A stretch of 64,000 nucleotides of DNA from Nocardioides cynanchi (GTDB lineage: Bacteria > Actinomycetota > Actinomycetes > Propionibacteriales > Nocardioidaceae): positions 2,852,001 through 2,916,000 of the forward strand of contig NZ_CP044344.1 of assembly GCF_008761635.1 (NCBI RefSeq), read 5' to 3'. Shown piece by piece: positions 1 to 6,804 of this stretch. A program made the translations under genes and the position numbers. The notes under the pieces were generated by a model. It saw nothing but the letters and a program-made list of their open reading frames with translations, did no database searches and was not told where the DNA came from. Every line of letters begins with the position of its first letter. Within the stretch, counting starts at the first letter, position 1.

Positions 1-361
1 TGCTGGCCAGGTAGAAGAGCCCGATGCCGCCGTCCAGTGCGAGCACGAACAGCACCGGCCACAGCGATCGCTGCCAGACCGCGAAGACCACGGCGATCAC
101 CGCGAGGGCGATCAGCCCGGTCAGCGTCTCACCGATCAGGGTGCCAAGGTCCGCCACGTGGGTCAGGCCCGAGGTGCGCTGGTCGGCGAACCAGCGGTTG
201 ATGGAGTTCTCGTGGGCCATCGTGCTCTTCAGCGGGTGCGTGATCAGCCAGCCGATGCCGACCTCCACCGCCGCGATCAGGACCACCAGGCCGACCAGCA
301 GCAGGAGGGTGCGGCCGAGCGGACGACCGGACGGCGGACGGAATCGCTCGGCGCTGGGCAT
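1..361 (-). CDS. PAP2-family phosphatase, N-terminal part (runs off window start)
   Basis: Only the first 120 codons are inside the window. The visible protein starts MPSAERFRPP, has one hydrophobic helix at about residues 18-38, the sequence NRWFADQRTSGLTHVADLG and a second hydrophobic helix at about 80-100. That layout matches the N-terminus of membrane PAP2 phosphatases (lipid phosphate phosphatases), but the catalytic motifs would lie outside the window, so the family call is inference. The start is supported by a GACAAT -10-like box (complement of 369-374) seven bases before the ATG, without a ribosome binding site, which suggests a leaderless mRNA. Confidence 0.6.
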   Translation of the reverse strand, partial: MPSAERFRPPSGRPLGRTLLLLVGLVVLIAAVEVGIGWLITHPLKSTMAHENSINRWFADQRTSGLTHVADLGTLIGETLTGLIALAVIAVVFAVWQRSLWPVLFVLALDGGIGLFYLAS

Positions 362-529
362 GGGCCGGATTGTCCCGTACGACGGGCCGGGGGCTGCCTC
401 CCCCGGAGGGGTGACCTTGTCTGCTCTCACAGGTTGTCCACAGGTGATGCTCACCCTCCCGCCAGACGGGAGGACGACCATCATCATGGTCCGGGGCGAG
501 GCGAGGAGCGGGCGCATGGGTGAGCTCAG
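362..529. promoter_or_regulatory. Divergent intergenic region with a small hairpin
   Basis: This spacer separates the PAP2 gene from the flavin electron-transfer operon. It holds the PAP2 -10 box (369-374) and a 7-bp hairpin at 455-473 (CCTCCCG-CCAGA-CGGGAGG) about 56 bases before the reductase start. The hairpin may act in the leader of the reductase operon, but no known riboswitch was recognised. Confidence 0.4.
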
Positions 530-1942
530 GTGAGCGTGACGACACGGGAGACCGCGCGCAACGCACCCGGCGCCCGCCACATGTCCTACCGCCGGGCCCG
601 CGCCGATCTCACGATCCGGGTGCTGGCGTCCTCGACCCTGTGGCTGAGCCTGCTGCTGGTCACCTACTGGTGGGAGGTCGACCGGGGCGTCCAGGACCTC
701 GGCGGCTGGGCCACCGGCCTGACGTCGCTCGGCCGGCTGACCGGCCTGGTCGCCTCCGTGCTGCTCCTGGCCCAGGTCGTGCTGATGGCCCGCGTGCCGC
801 GCCTCGAGGCGGCGTACGGCCAGGACCGGCTCGCCCACCTGCACCGCTACGTCGGGTTCACGTCGTTCAACCTGATGCTCGCCCACATCGTGCTGATCAC
901 CTGGGGGTACGCCGCCGGGCAGGTCTCGCAGACCCCGACGACGCTGTGGCAGCTGATCACCCAGTACCGCGGGATGCTGCTGGCCACCGGCGGCACCGTC
1001 GCCCTGGTGATGGTCGTGGTGACCAGCATCAGGGCCGCGCGCCGGCGCCTGCGCTACGAGTCGTGGCACCTCCTGCACCTCTACGCCTACCTCGGTGTCG
1101 GGCTCGCGCTGCCCCACCAGCTCTGGACCGGCCAGCAGTTCCTCTCCTCCCCCGGCCGCACCTTCTTCTGGTGGACCGCCTGGGCGGTCGCCGCGGGTTC
1201 GGTGCTGGTCTGGCGGCTGGGCCTGCCGGCGGTGCGCAACCTGCGCCACCAGCTGCGGGTCAGCTCGGTGGTCCGCGAGACCGACGACATCGTCTCGGTG
1301 CACCTCACCGGCCGTCGGCTCGACCGGATGAACGCCGAAGCCGGGCAGTTCTTCACCTGGCGCTTCCTGGACGGCCCCGGCTGGACCCGCGCCCACCCCT
1401 ACTCCCTGTCGGCCGCCCCGGACGGCCGCAGCCTACGGATCACCGTGCAGTCGGTGGGCGACGGCAGCGAGGCCGCGTCCTGGCTCCAGCCCGGCACCCG
1501 GGTGCTCTTCGAGGGCCCGTTCGGCCGGCTCAGCCCGCGCGCCCGCTCGCGCCGCGGCGTCGCCCTGATCGGGGCCGGCGTCGGGATCACCCCGCTGCGG
1601 GCCCTCGCCGAAGGCCTCCGGCCGCCGCCCGGCGCCTGCGTGGTGCTGCACCGCTGGACCAGCGAGCCGCTCTTCCTCGACGAGTTCGCCACCCTCGGCC
1701 GCGAGTACGGCATCAACGTGCTCGACCTCCCCGGCCCCCGGCGCCGCGACGGCTCGTGGCTGCCGGTCGGTGTCGACCACCGCGTCGACGACCTCACGGC
1801 CCTGCGGCACTGGGTGCCCGACATCGCCGAGCGCGACGTCTACGTCTGCGGTCCCGAGGTCTGGACCGCCCTGGTCCGCGACACCCTGCTCCGCGCCGGC
1901 CTTCCCGAGGACCGGCTTCATCTCGAGACGTTCGGCTGGTGA
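530..1942 (+). CDS. Ferric-reductase-like membrane flavoprotein (heme b + FAD/NAD(P)H domains)
   Basis: A 470-residue protein with about six transmembrane helices (residues 30-225) carrying histidines in LHRYVGF, MLAHIV and WHLLHLYAYLG that fit transmembrane heme ligation, followed by a ferredoxin-reductase module. In that module HPYSLS (about 288) is the flavin-binding RxYS-type motif, GAGVGITPLRA (about 347) binds the dinucleotide, and VYVCGPE (about 436) is the usual C-terminal nicotinamide motif. Such proteins move electrons from cytoplasmic NAD(P)H across the membrane. The next two genes are a covalent-FMN protein and its flavin transferase, so the likely acceptor is that extracytoplasmic flavin. 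The GTG start follows weak upstream signals; an in-frame ATG at 581 is possible. Confidence 0.85.
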   Translation: MSVTTRETARNAPGARHMSYRRARADLTIRVLASSTLWLSLLLVTYWWEVDRGVQDLGGWATGLTSLGRLTGLVASVLLLAQVVLMARVPRLEAAYGQDRLAHLHRYVGFTSFNLMLAHIVLITWGYAAGQVSQTPTTLWQLITQYRGMLLATGGTVALVMVVVTSIRAARRRLRYESWHLLHLYAYLGVGLALPHQLWTGQQFLSSPGRTFFWWTAWAVAAGSVLVWRLGLPAVRNLRHQLRVSSVVRETDDIVSVHLTGRRLDRMNAEAGQFFTWRFLDGPGWTRAHPYSLSAAPDGRSLRITVQSVGDGSEAASWLQPGTRVLFEGPFGRLSPRARSRRGVALIGAGVGITPLRALAEGLRPPPGACVVLHRWTSEPLFLDEFATLGREYGINVLDLPGPRRRDGSWLPVGVDHRVDDLTALRHWVPDIAERDVYVCGPEVWTALVRDTLLRAGLPEDRLHLETFGW

Positions 1943-1946
1943 CCCC

Positions 1947-2498
1947 GTGAGACGCATCTCCTACTGGATCCTGAGCACGATCTCCGCGACCGTCCTGCTC
2001 TTCGGCTTCGACGCCTCGCAGCGGGGGTCGAGCATCGGCGGTACGCCGGCCGCGTTCTCCGGGGGCACCGCCGGTACGACGTCCGGCACGGGGACCAGCT
2101 CGGGCTCGGGCACCAACAGCTCCGGCAACAACAGCTCGAGCACCAACAGCTCGGGCACCAGCTCGGCCACCAAGTCGGGCGGCACCAGCCCGAAGACCCA
2201 GGGCTCACAGCCGCAGACCACCTCCAGCACCGTGACCGGCGCCACCGCGCAGACCCGGTGGGGGCCGGTCCAGATCCGGCTGACCATCGCCGCGGGCAAG
2301 ATCACCAAGGTGGGGATCCTGCAGTACCCCAGCAGCAACTCCCTCGACCTCCAGATCGCCAACTACGCTTTCCCCCGGCTGATCCAGCAGACGATCTCCA
2401 CCCAGGGCGCCCATGTCGACATGGTCAGCGGCGCCACCTACACCAGCACGGGCTACCTCCAGTCGCTGCAGAGCGCGCTGGACCAGGCCAACCTGTGA
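1947..2498 (+). CDS. Exported FMN-binding domain protein with Ser/Asn-rich linker
   Basis: A 183-residue protein with a short N-terminal hydrophobic segment (MRRISYWILSTISATVLLFG) that is a signal anchor or signal peptide, then a low-complexity Ser/Gly/Asn/Thr linker (about 30-95), then an FMN-binding domain. VSGATYTS (about 159-166) is the SGAT motif in which ApbE attaches FMN to the threonine (about 163). The linker probably holds the flavin domain away from the membrane in the cell envelope. The gene starts four bases after the reductase stop and its own stop overlaps the ApbE start, so the three genes form one operon. The GTG at 1947 gives the only start with a sensible signal sequence. 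Confidence 0.88.
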   Translation: MRRISYWILSTISATVLLFGFDASQRGSSIGGTPAAFSGGTAGTTSGTGTSSGSGTNSSGNNSSSTNSSGTSSATKSGGTSPKTQGSQPQTTSSTVTGATAQTRWGPVQIRLTIAAGKITKVGILQYPSSNSLDLQIANYAFPRLIQQTISTQGAHVDMVSGATYTSTGYLQSLQSALDQANL

Positions 2499-3277
2499 CG
2501 GTGGAGCCATCCACCCTGCCTCTCCACCGCTACGTCGAGCAGCTGATGGGGATGCCGGTCAGCCTCGCCCTGCGCGGCCGGCACGTGGACGACGACGTGG
2601 CGCACGACGCCTGGGGTCGCTGCCTCGAGAGCCTGCGCGAGGTCGACGCGACGTTCAGCACCTATCGGGACGACTCGTTCGTCTCCCGGCTCAACCGCGG
2701 GGAGGTCGGCCTCGACGAGGCCCCGGCCGAGGTGCTCGAGGTGCTGGCACTCGCCGAGCAGGAGCGCAGGGACTCCGACGGCGCCTTCGACGTCCGCCGG
2801 ACGGCGCCCGACGGTGCCACCCGCTTCGACACCGACGGGGTCGTCAAGGGCTGGGCGGTGCAGCGCGCCTCGGCCGCCTTCGCCGACCTGGCGGACACCG
2901 ACTACTGCATCTCGGCCGGCGGCGACATGGTCTGCCACGTCGCCGACGATCGCCGGCCGCCCTGGCGGATCGGCATCGAGGACCCCCACGACCCGAGCAC
3001 GCTCGTGGCCACCGTCGAGGTACGCCGCGGCGCGGTGGCGACCTCGGGTCACGCGCACCGCGGTCAGCACGTGGTCGACGCGCGCACCGGAGCGGCTCCG
3101 ACCGCGGTCGCCTCGGTCACCGTGCTGGCCGACGACCTGACCTGGGCAGACCTGGACGCCACCGCGGCGTACGCCCTCGGCCCGGACGCCCTGACCTGGC
3201 TGCGCGGGCGCGCCGGGCGGCGCGGCCTGGTCGTCTGGGACGACGGTCGCAGCGAGGTCTTCGGCGACAGTCCCTGA
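2495..3277 (+). CDS. apbE: FAD:protein FMN transferase (ApbE family)
   Basis: A 260-residue ApbE-family protein. MGMPVSLAL near the N-terminus, the ISAGGDM motif (about 140-146), HVVDARTG (about 191-198, the usual H-[IV]-[IV]-[DN]-x-x-[TS]-G) and DLDATAAYALG near the C-terminus are family signatures; the last contains Mg-binding Asp/Thr positions. The enzyme transfers FMN from FAD to a Thr/Ser of an SGAT-type motif, and that substrate is the gene immediately upstream. No lipobox or signal peptide is seen, so it may act in the cytoplasm before export, or the start may be misplaced. The GTG overlaps the preceding TGA (GTGA), indicating translational coupling. Confidence 0.9.
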   Translation: MTVEPSTLPLHRYVEQLMGMPVSLALRGRHVDDDVAHDAWGRCLESLREVDATFSTYRDDSFVSRLNRGEVGLDEAPAEVLEVLALAEQERRDSDGAFDVRRTAPDGATRFDTDGVVKGWAVQRASAAFADLADTDYCISAGGDMVCHVADDRRPPWRIGIEDPHDPSTLVATVEVRRGAVATSGHAHRGQHVVDARTGAAPTAVASVTVLADDLTWADLDATAAYALGPDALTWLRGRAGRRGLVVWDDGRSEVFGDSP

Positions 3278-3313
3278 TCCGGGTCGCGCGTCCTGCACAA
3301 TGAGCGCGCGACA

Positions 3314-3332
3314 CCGGGGCGGGCCCGGTGAC
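3314..3332 (+). terminator. Possible terminator hairpin after the apbE operon
   Basis: A 7-bp perfect stem (CACCGGG/CCCGGTG, five-base loop) lies about 36 bases after the apbE stop and about 20 bases before the next gene. There is no T-tract, and it could equally be a leader element for the downstream gene. Confidence 0.35.
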
Positions 3333-3352
3333 GGAGCCTTCGGGGGGCCTGG

Positions 3353-4867
3353 ATGCTACGACGCTTGACGGTCACGGTGCTCGTGGCGCTGTCGGCGTTC
3401 CTGGTGCTGCCGTCCGCATCCGGCGCGGACCGGTCCGCCGTGGACGCCTACCTGGCGTCGGTGGCCACGCACAGCAGCGCGCCTGGCGTCTTCGTCGACC
3501 CGGCGGTCCTGAGGGCAGGCCGCCTGACGCCGGCCGAGGTCGCGGAGATCCGGACCCGGGCCGCGCACCGGCCCTCCGCCCTGCACATCCTGGTGCTGCC
3601 GGCCTCCCGGCTGACCCTTTCCGGCGGTGGGTTCGGGCCCGCCCACCTGGCCTACAGCCCGCGCGCCATGATCGCCCGTCTGCACGACCTGGTCGGCCGG
3701 CCGGGCACCTACGCGGTGATCACCTGGGCGCCGACTCAGCGCGCCGGTCAGTCGTTCTTCGCCTACCAGTGGGCCGCCGGGGGTCGGGTGTACGACGTCG
3801 GGGCCGCCGTGCGCAGCGCGATCGCCTGCTGCGCGCCGCGGTACGGCCCGATGCTGCTGCGGTTCGTCGCCAGGTCGGCCGTACCCCTGCACCACGGCAC
3901 GCCGGACCACGGGGGGCGCCCGCCCCGGTTCGTCGTCGACCCCGGCGGCCCGACCGACACCGGCAGCGGTGGCATCGGTCCGGCTCCGTTCGTGTTCGTC
4001 GCACTGCTGCTCGGCCTCGCCGTGGTCGGCTCCACCGTGCTGCGGTCTCGCGGGACCGGCCGGGGCCCGGGCGGCCCCGCCGCTCCGCCGGCGTCGGTCG
4101 ACGACCTCCGCGCGCCCCTCGGCGAGGAGATCGAGCAGGTCCGCCAGCAGATCTCGGCCGCCGACCCGGGCACGGTCGGCACCCCCGACCCGGGTGCCGG
4201 GCAGATCGCGTCCGCACGGCAGGCCCTGGACACCGCCCACGCGCGGCTGACCACGATGAGCCGGCCCGAGGACGCCCAGGCCGTCGCGGCCGCCCTGGCG
4301 GACGCCCGCTTCCAGGTGGTCGCCGCGAGCGCCGTACGAGAAGGGAGGCCCGTCCCCGAGCGGACGGCTCCCTGCTTCGTGGACCCGCGGCACGGGCCGA
4401 GCGTCACCACCGGTGTCTACCCACCCTCGGGGATGGCTGCCCCGGTCCCGCTCTGCGCCGCCTGCGCCGCCTCGCTCGCCGCCGGCTCGCAGCCTCCGGC
4501 CCGGTCCTTCCTCGTCGGTGGGCTCCGGATGTACCCGTGGATGCCGTACGGCGCGGCGTGGTGGTACCTCAACGGCTACTGGGGCGGCCAGCCCTTCCTC
4601 CAGCAGATGTCGCACCACGACGCGTTCCTGGGCGGCGACTTCACCCACCCCGGACACCGGGGCCCCGACAGTGGCGGCGGTGGCGGCTTCGGCGGCGGCA
4701 TGGGCGGAGGCCATCACGGCGGAGGCGGGTTCGGCGGAGGCGGCATGGGCGGAGGCCACCACGGCGGAGGCGGGTTCGGCGGCGGCATGGGCGGTGGTCA
4801 CGGCGGTGGCGGCGGCTTCGGGGGCGGCGGTCACGGCGGGGGAGGCGGAGGCGGTCACGGCCACTGA
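3353..4867 (+). CDS. Secreted/membrane TPM-like protein with Cys motif and Gly/His-rich tail
   Basis: A 504-residue protein of unknown function. It has a clear signal peptide (about 1-24, ending PSASGAD), an extracellular region of about 140 residues with features of TPM-type domains (NITYAVIT-like pattern here as TYAVITWAP), and one transmembrane helix at about 207-228. The cytoplasmic part has a short helical region, then a paired-cysteine segment (PCFVDPRHGPS and VPLCAAC, about 341-371) that could bind zinc. The last 65 residues (about 440-504) are almost only Gly, His, Phe and Met in repeats of the type GGGMGGGHHGGGGFGG, a plausible metal-binding or assembly tail. It stands alone between apbE and thrC. 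Confidence 0.65.
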   Translation: MLRRLTVTVLVALSAFLVLPSASGADRSAVDAYLASVATHSSAPGVFVDPAVLRAGRLTPAEVAEIRTRAAHRPSALHILVLPASRLTLSGGGFGPAHLAYSPRAMIARLHDLVGRPGTYAVITWAPTQRAGQSFFAYQWAAGGRVYDVGAAVRSAIACCAPRYGPMLLRFVARSAVPLHHGTPDHGGRPPRFVVDPGGPTDTGSGGIGPAPFVFVALLLGLAVVGSTVLRSRGTGRGPGGPAAPPASVDDLRAPLGEEIEQVRQQISAADPGTVGTPDPGAGQIASARQALDTAHARLTTMSRPEDAQAVAAALADARFQVVAASAVREGRPVPERTAPCFVDPRHGPSVTTGVYPPSGMAAPVPLCAACAASLAAGSQPPARSFLVGGLRMYPWMPYGAAWWYLNGYWGGQPFLQQMSHHDAFLGGDFTHPGHRGPDSGGGGGFGGGMGGGHHGGGGFGGGGMGGGHHGGGGFGGGMGGGHGGGGGFGGGGHGGGGGGGHGH

Positions 4868-4907
4868 GCGGCGCCTGCAGCACGCCCACCGGTCGTCGAG
4901 ACGCTGT

Positions 4908-4913
4908 TAGTTT
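4908..4913 (+). promoter_or_regulatory. -10 box of thrC (leaderless)
   Basis: TAGTTT fits the actinobacterial TANNNT -10 consensus and ends seven bases before the thrC GTG. No ribosome binding site lies between, so transcription probably starts at or next to the start codon. Confidence 0.55.
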
Positions 4914-4920
4914 CGAGGCC

Positions 4921-6144
4921 GTGCCCTACTCCTTCCTCTCCCACCTCGAGTGCTCGCGCACCGGCGACTCCTACGACGCCGACCAGGTGCAGGGCCTGAG
5001 CGAGGTGGGCGCCCCGCTGCTCGCGCGCTACGACCTCGAGCGGGTGCGCGCCGGCGTGACCCGTGAGCAGATCGCGAGCCGACCGCCTGACCTGTGGCGC
5101 TACCACGAGGTGCTGCCGGTCCGCGACCCCGCGCACGTCACCACCCTGGGCGAGGGGATGACCCCCCTGCTCCCGCTCCCGTCGTACGGCGCCTCGATCG
5201 GCATCCCCGGCCTGCTGATGAAGGACGAGGGGCTGATCCCGACCGGGACCTTCAAGGCACGAGGTGCGGCGGTCGGTGTCTCGCGGGCCCGCGAGCTGGG
5301 CGTGCGATCCGTCGCGATGCCGACCAACGGCAACGCCGGTGCCGCCTGGTCGCTGTACGCCGCACGCGCCGGCCTGGGCAGCCTGATCGTGATGCCGGTC
5401 GACGCCCCCGAGATCACCCGTCGCGAGTGCGTGGTCTCGGGCGCCGAGCTCTACCTGGTCGACGGGCTGATCAACCACGCCGGCGCTCTGGTCAAGGCCG
5501 CGGTCGAGTCGCGGGCCGGCTGTCAGGAGGTCTCCACCCTCAAGGAGCCCTACCGGATCGAGGGCAAGAAGACGATGGGCTACGAGATCGTCGAGCAGCT
5601 CGGGTGGCAGGTCCCGGACGTGATCCTCTACCCGGCCGGCGGGGGCGTCGGCCTGATCGGGATCCACAAGGCGATGCGGGAGATGCAGGAGCTCGGCTGG
5701 ATCGGCGAGACGCTGCCCCGCCTGGTCGCCGTGCAGGCACGGGGCTGCCCGCCGATCGTCGACGCCTTCCGGGCCGGTCTCGACGAGAGCACGCTGGTGC
5801 CGGGCACCCACACCCTGGCCTTCGGCATCAACGTGCCCAAGGCCCTCGGCGACTTCCTGGTGCTCCAGGGCGTGCGCGAGTCGGGCGGTACGGCGATCGC
5901 GGTCGGCGACGACGCGATCCTGGCCGAGCTCGGCCACCTGGCCGCGGCCGAAGGAGCCTGGATCTGCCCGGAGGGTGCTGCCTGCCTGGCCGCGGCCCGG
6001 GAGCTGCGCGAGTCCGGCTGGATCGGCGAGCACGAGCGGGTCGTGATCCTCAACACCGGCACCGGGCTGAAGTACCCCGAGACCGTCCCGGTCGACGTAC
6101 CCGTGCTCCCCCGCGACGGCTCCGTGCCCCCGCCACCGGGGTGA
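4921..6144 (+). CDS. thrC: Threonine synthase
   Basis: A 407-residue PLP-dependent enzyme that converts O-phosphohomoserine to threonine and phosphate. The PLP lysine sits in PTGTFKARGA (about residues 105-114), the substrate/PLP loop is PTNGNAGAAWS, and the phosphate-binding glycine loop is YPAGGGVGLIG. Length and order match short (type without long N-terminal extension) threonine synthases that begin with a zinc-ribbon-like stub, here LECSRTGD with only one cysteine left. The GTG start at 4921 is supported by a -10 box seven bases upstream; the upstream in-frame sequence overlaps the Gly/His gene and is not coding. A related threonine-dehydratase-like enzyme cannot be fully excluded. Confidence 0.87.
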   Translation: MPYSFLSHLECSRTGDSYDADQVQGLSEVGAPLLARYDLERVRAGVTREQIASRPPDLWRYHEVLPVRDPAHVTTLGEGMTPLLPLPSYGASIGIPGLLMKDEGLIPTGTFKARGAAVGVSRARELGVRSVAMPTNGNAGAAWSLYAARAGLGSLIVMPVDAPEITRRECVVSGAELYLVDGLINHAGALVKAAVESRAGCQEVSTLKEPYRIEGKKTMGYEIVEQLGWQVPDVILYPAGGGVGLIGIHKAMREMQELGWIGETLPRLVAVQARGCPPIVDAFRAGLDESTLVPGTHTLAFGINVPKALGDFLVLQGVRESGGTAIAVGDDAILAELGHLAAAEGAWICPEGAACLAAARELRESGWIGEHERVVILNTGTGLKYPETVPVDVPVLPRDGSVPPPPG

Positions 6145-6162
6145 CCGGACGCCGGCCCGGTA

Positions 6163-6804
6163 TCAGCGTCGTGAGTCCCTCGACCAGGCGATCAGGTCGG
6201 CCGCGGTGAGCTCCGGTCGGTCGGCCTCCAGCCGGGTGGCGAAGGCGAGCAGCAGCTGAGCCGTGGTCATCGCGTCGCCCAGGGCGTGGTGCGGGGTGTG
6301 CACCGGCAGGCCGAGGCGCAGCGCCAGAGCCTCCAGGGAGGGCTCCCGACCCGCGTCGGTCTCCGCGAGCCCGAGCCGGCGGGCCAGCGCCGCGGTGTCC
6401 ACGATCCCGTCGGGCAGCCGCCGGCCGAGCGGCTCCAGCACCCGGTCGAGGAAGCTCCGCTCGAACCACGCCGCGTGGGCCACCAGGAAGGAGTCCGCCA
6501 GCACCTCGGTCAGCCACCCGGCGACCTCACCGACGGGCGGGGCGTCGGCCAGCTCGGCCGCGGTCAGGGAGTGGATCCGCATCGCCTCCTCGCCGATCGG
6601 CACCGACGGTCGGACCACGCGGTACCACGTGCGACTGCTGATCCGGCCCCCGACGACCTCGGCGACCCCGATGCTCACGATCTCGTCGGTGCCGGCCCGC
6701 AGTCCGGTGGTCTCGAGGTCGATGACACAGAAGCGCGTCGTCCGCCACGACACCGCGGGGTCGGGGCCGGCCCACGGGCGGGTCCGACGCCAGGGCGCCC
6801 TCAC
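6163..6804 (-). CDS. DEDDh 3'-5' exonuclease (DnaQ-like)
   Basis: A 213-residue exonuclease of the DNA polymerase III epsilon superfamily. The acidic catalytic residues are in VIDLETTG (about 27-34, motif I), LVAHAAWFERSFLD (motif II) and HHALGDAMTT (motif III, with the DEDDh histidine). Proteins of this size act as stand-alone 3'-5' exonucleases or RNases. The GTG start at 6804 overlaps the stop of the DUF294 protein upstream (GTGA), so the two are translationally coupled. A start at 6822 would overlap the neighbour by 22 bases. The pairing with a cNMP/CBS/nucleotidyltransferase protein recurs in bacteria and suggests a nucleotide-signalling or DNA-repair role, which is inference. Confidence 0.82.
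   Translation of the reverse strand: MRAPWRRTRPWAGPDPAVSWRTTRFCVIDLETTGLRAGTDEIVSIGVAEVVGGRISSRTWYRVVRPSVPIGEEAMRIHSLTAAELADAPPVGEVAGWLTEVLADSFLVAHAAWFERSFLDRVLEPLGRRLPDGIVDTAALARRLGLAETDAGREPSLEALALRLGLPVHTPHHALGDAMTTAQLLLAFATRLEADRPELTAADLIAWSRDSRR

Noticed and set aside
3328..4920. Long open frame joined in front of threonine synthase, as if a 938-residue fusion
   Set aside because: The first 531 codons are the +2 shadow of the Gly/His gene with Arg/Pro-rich nonsense; thrC has its own promoter and start at 4921.
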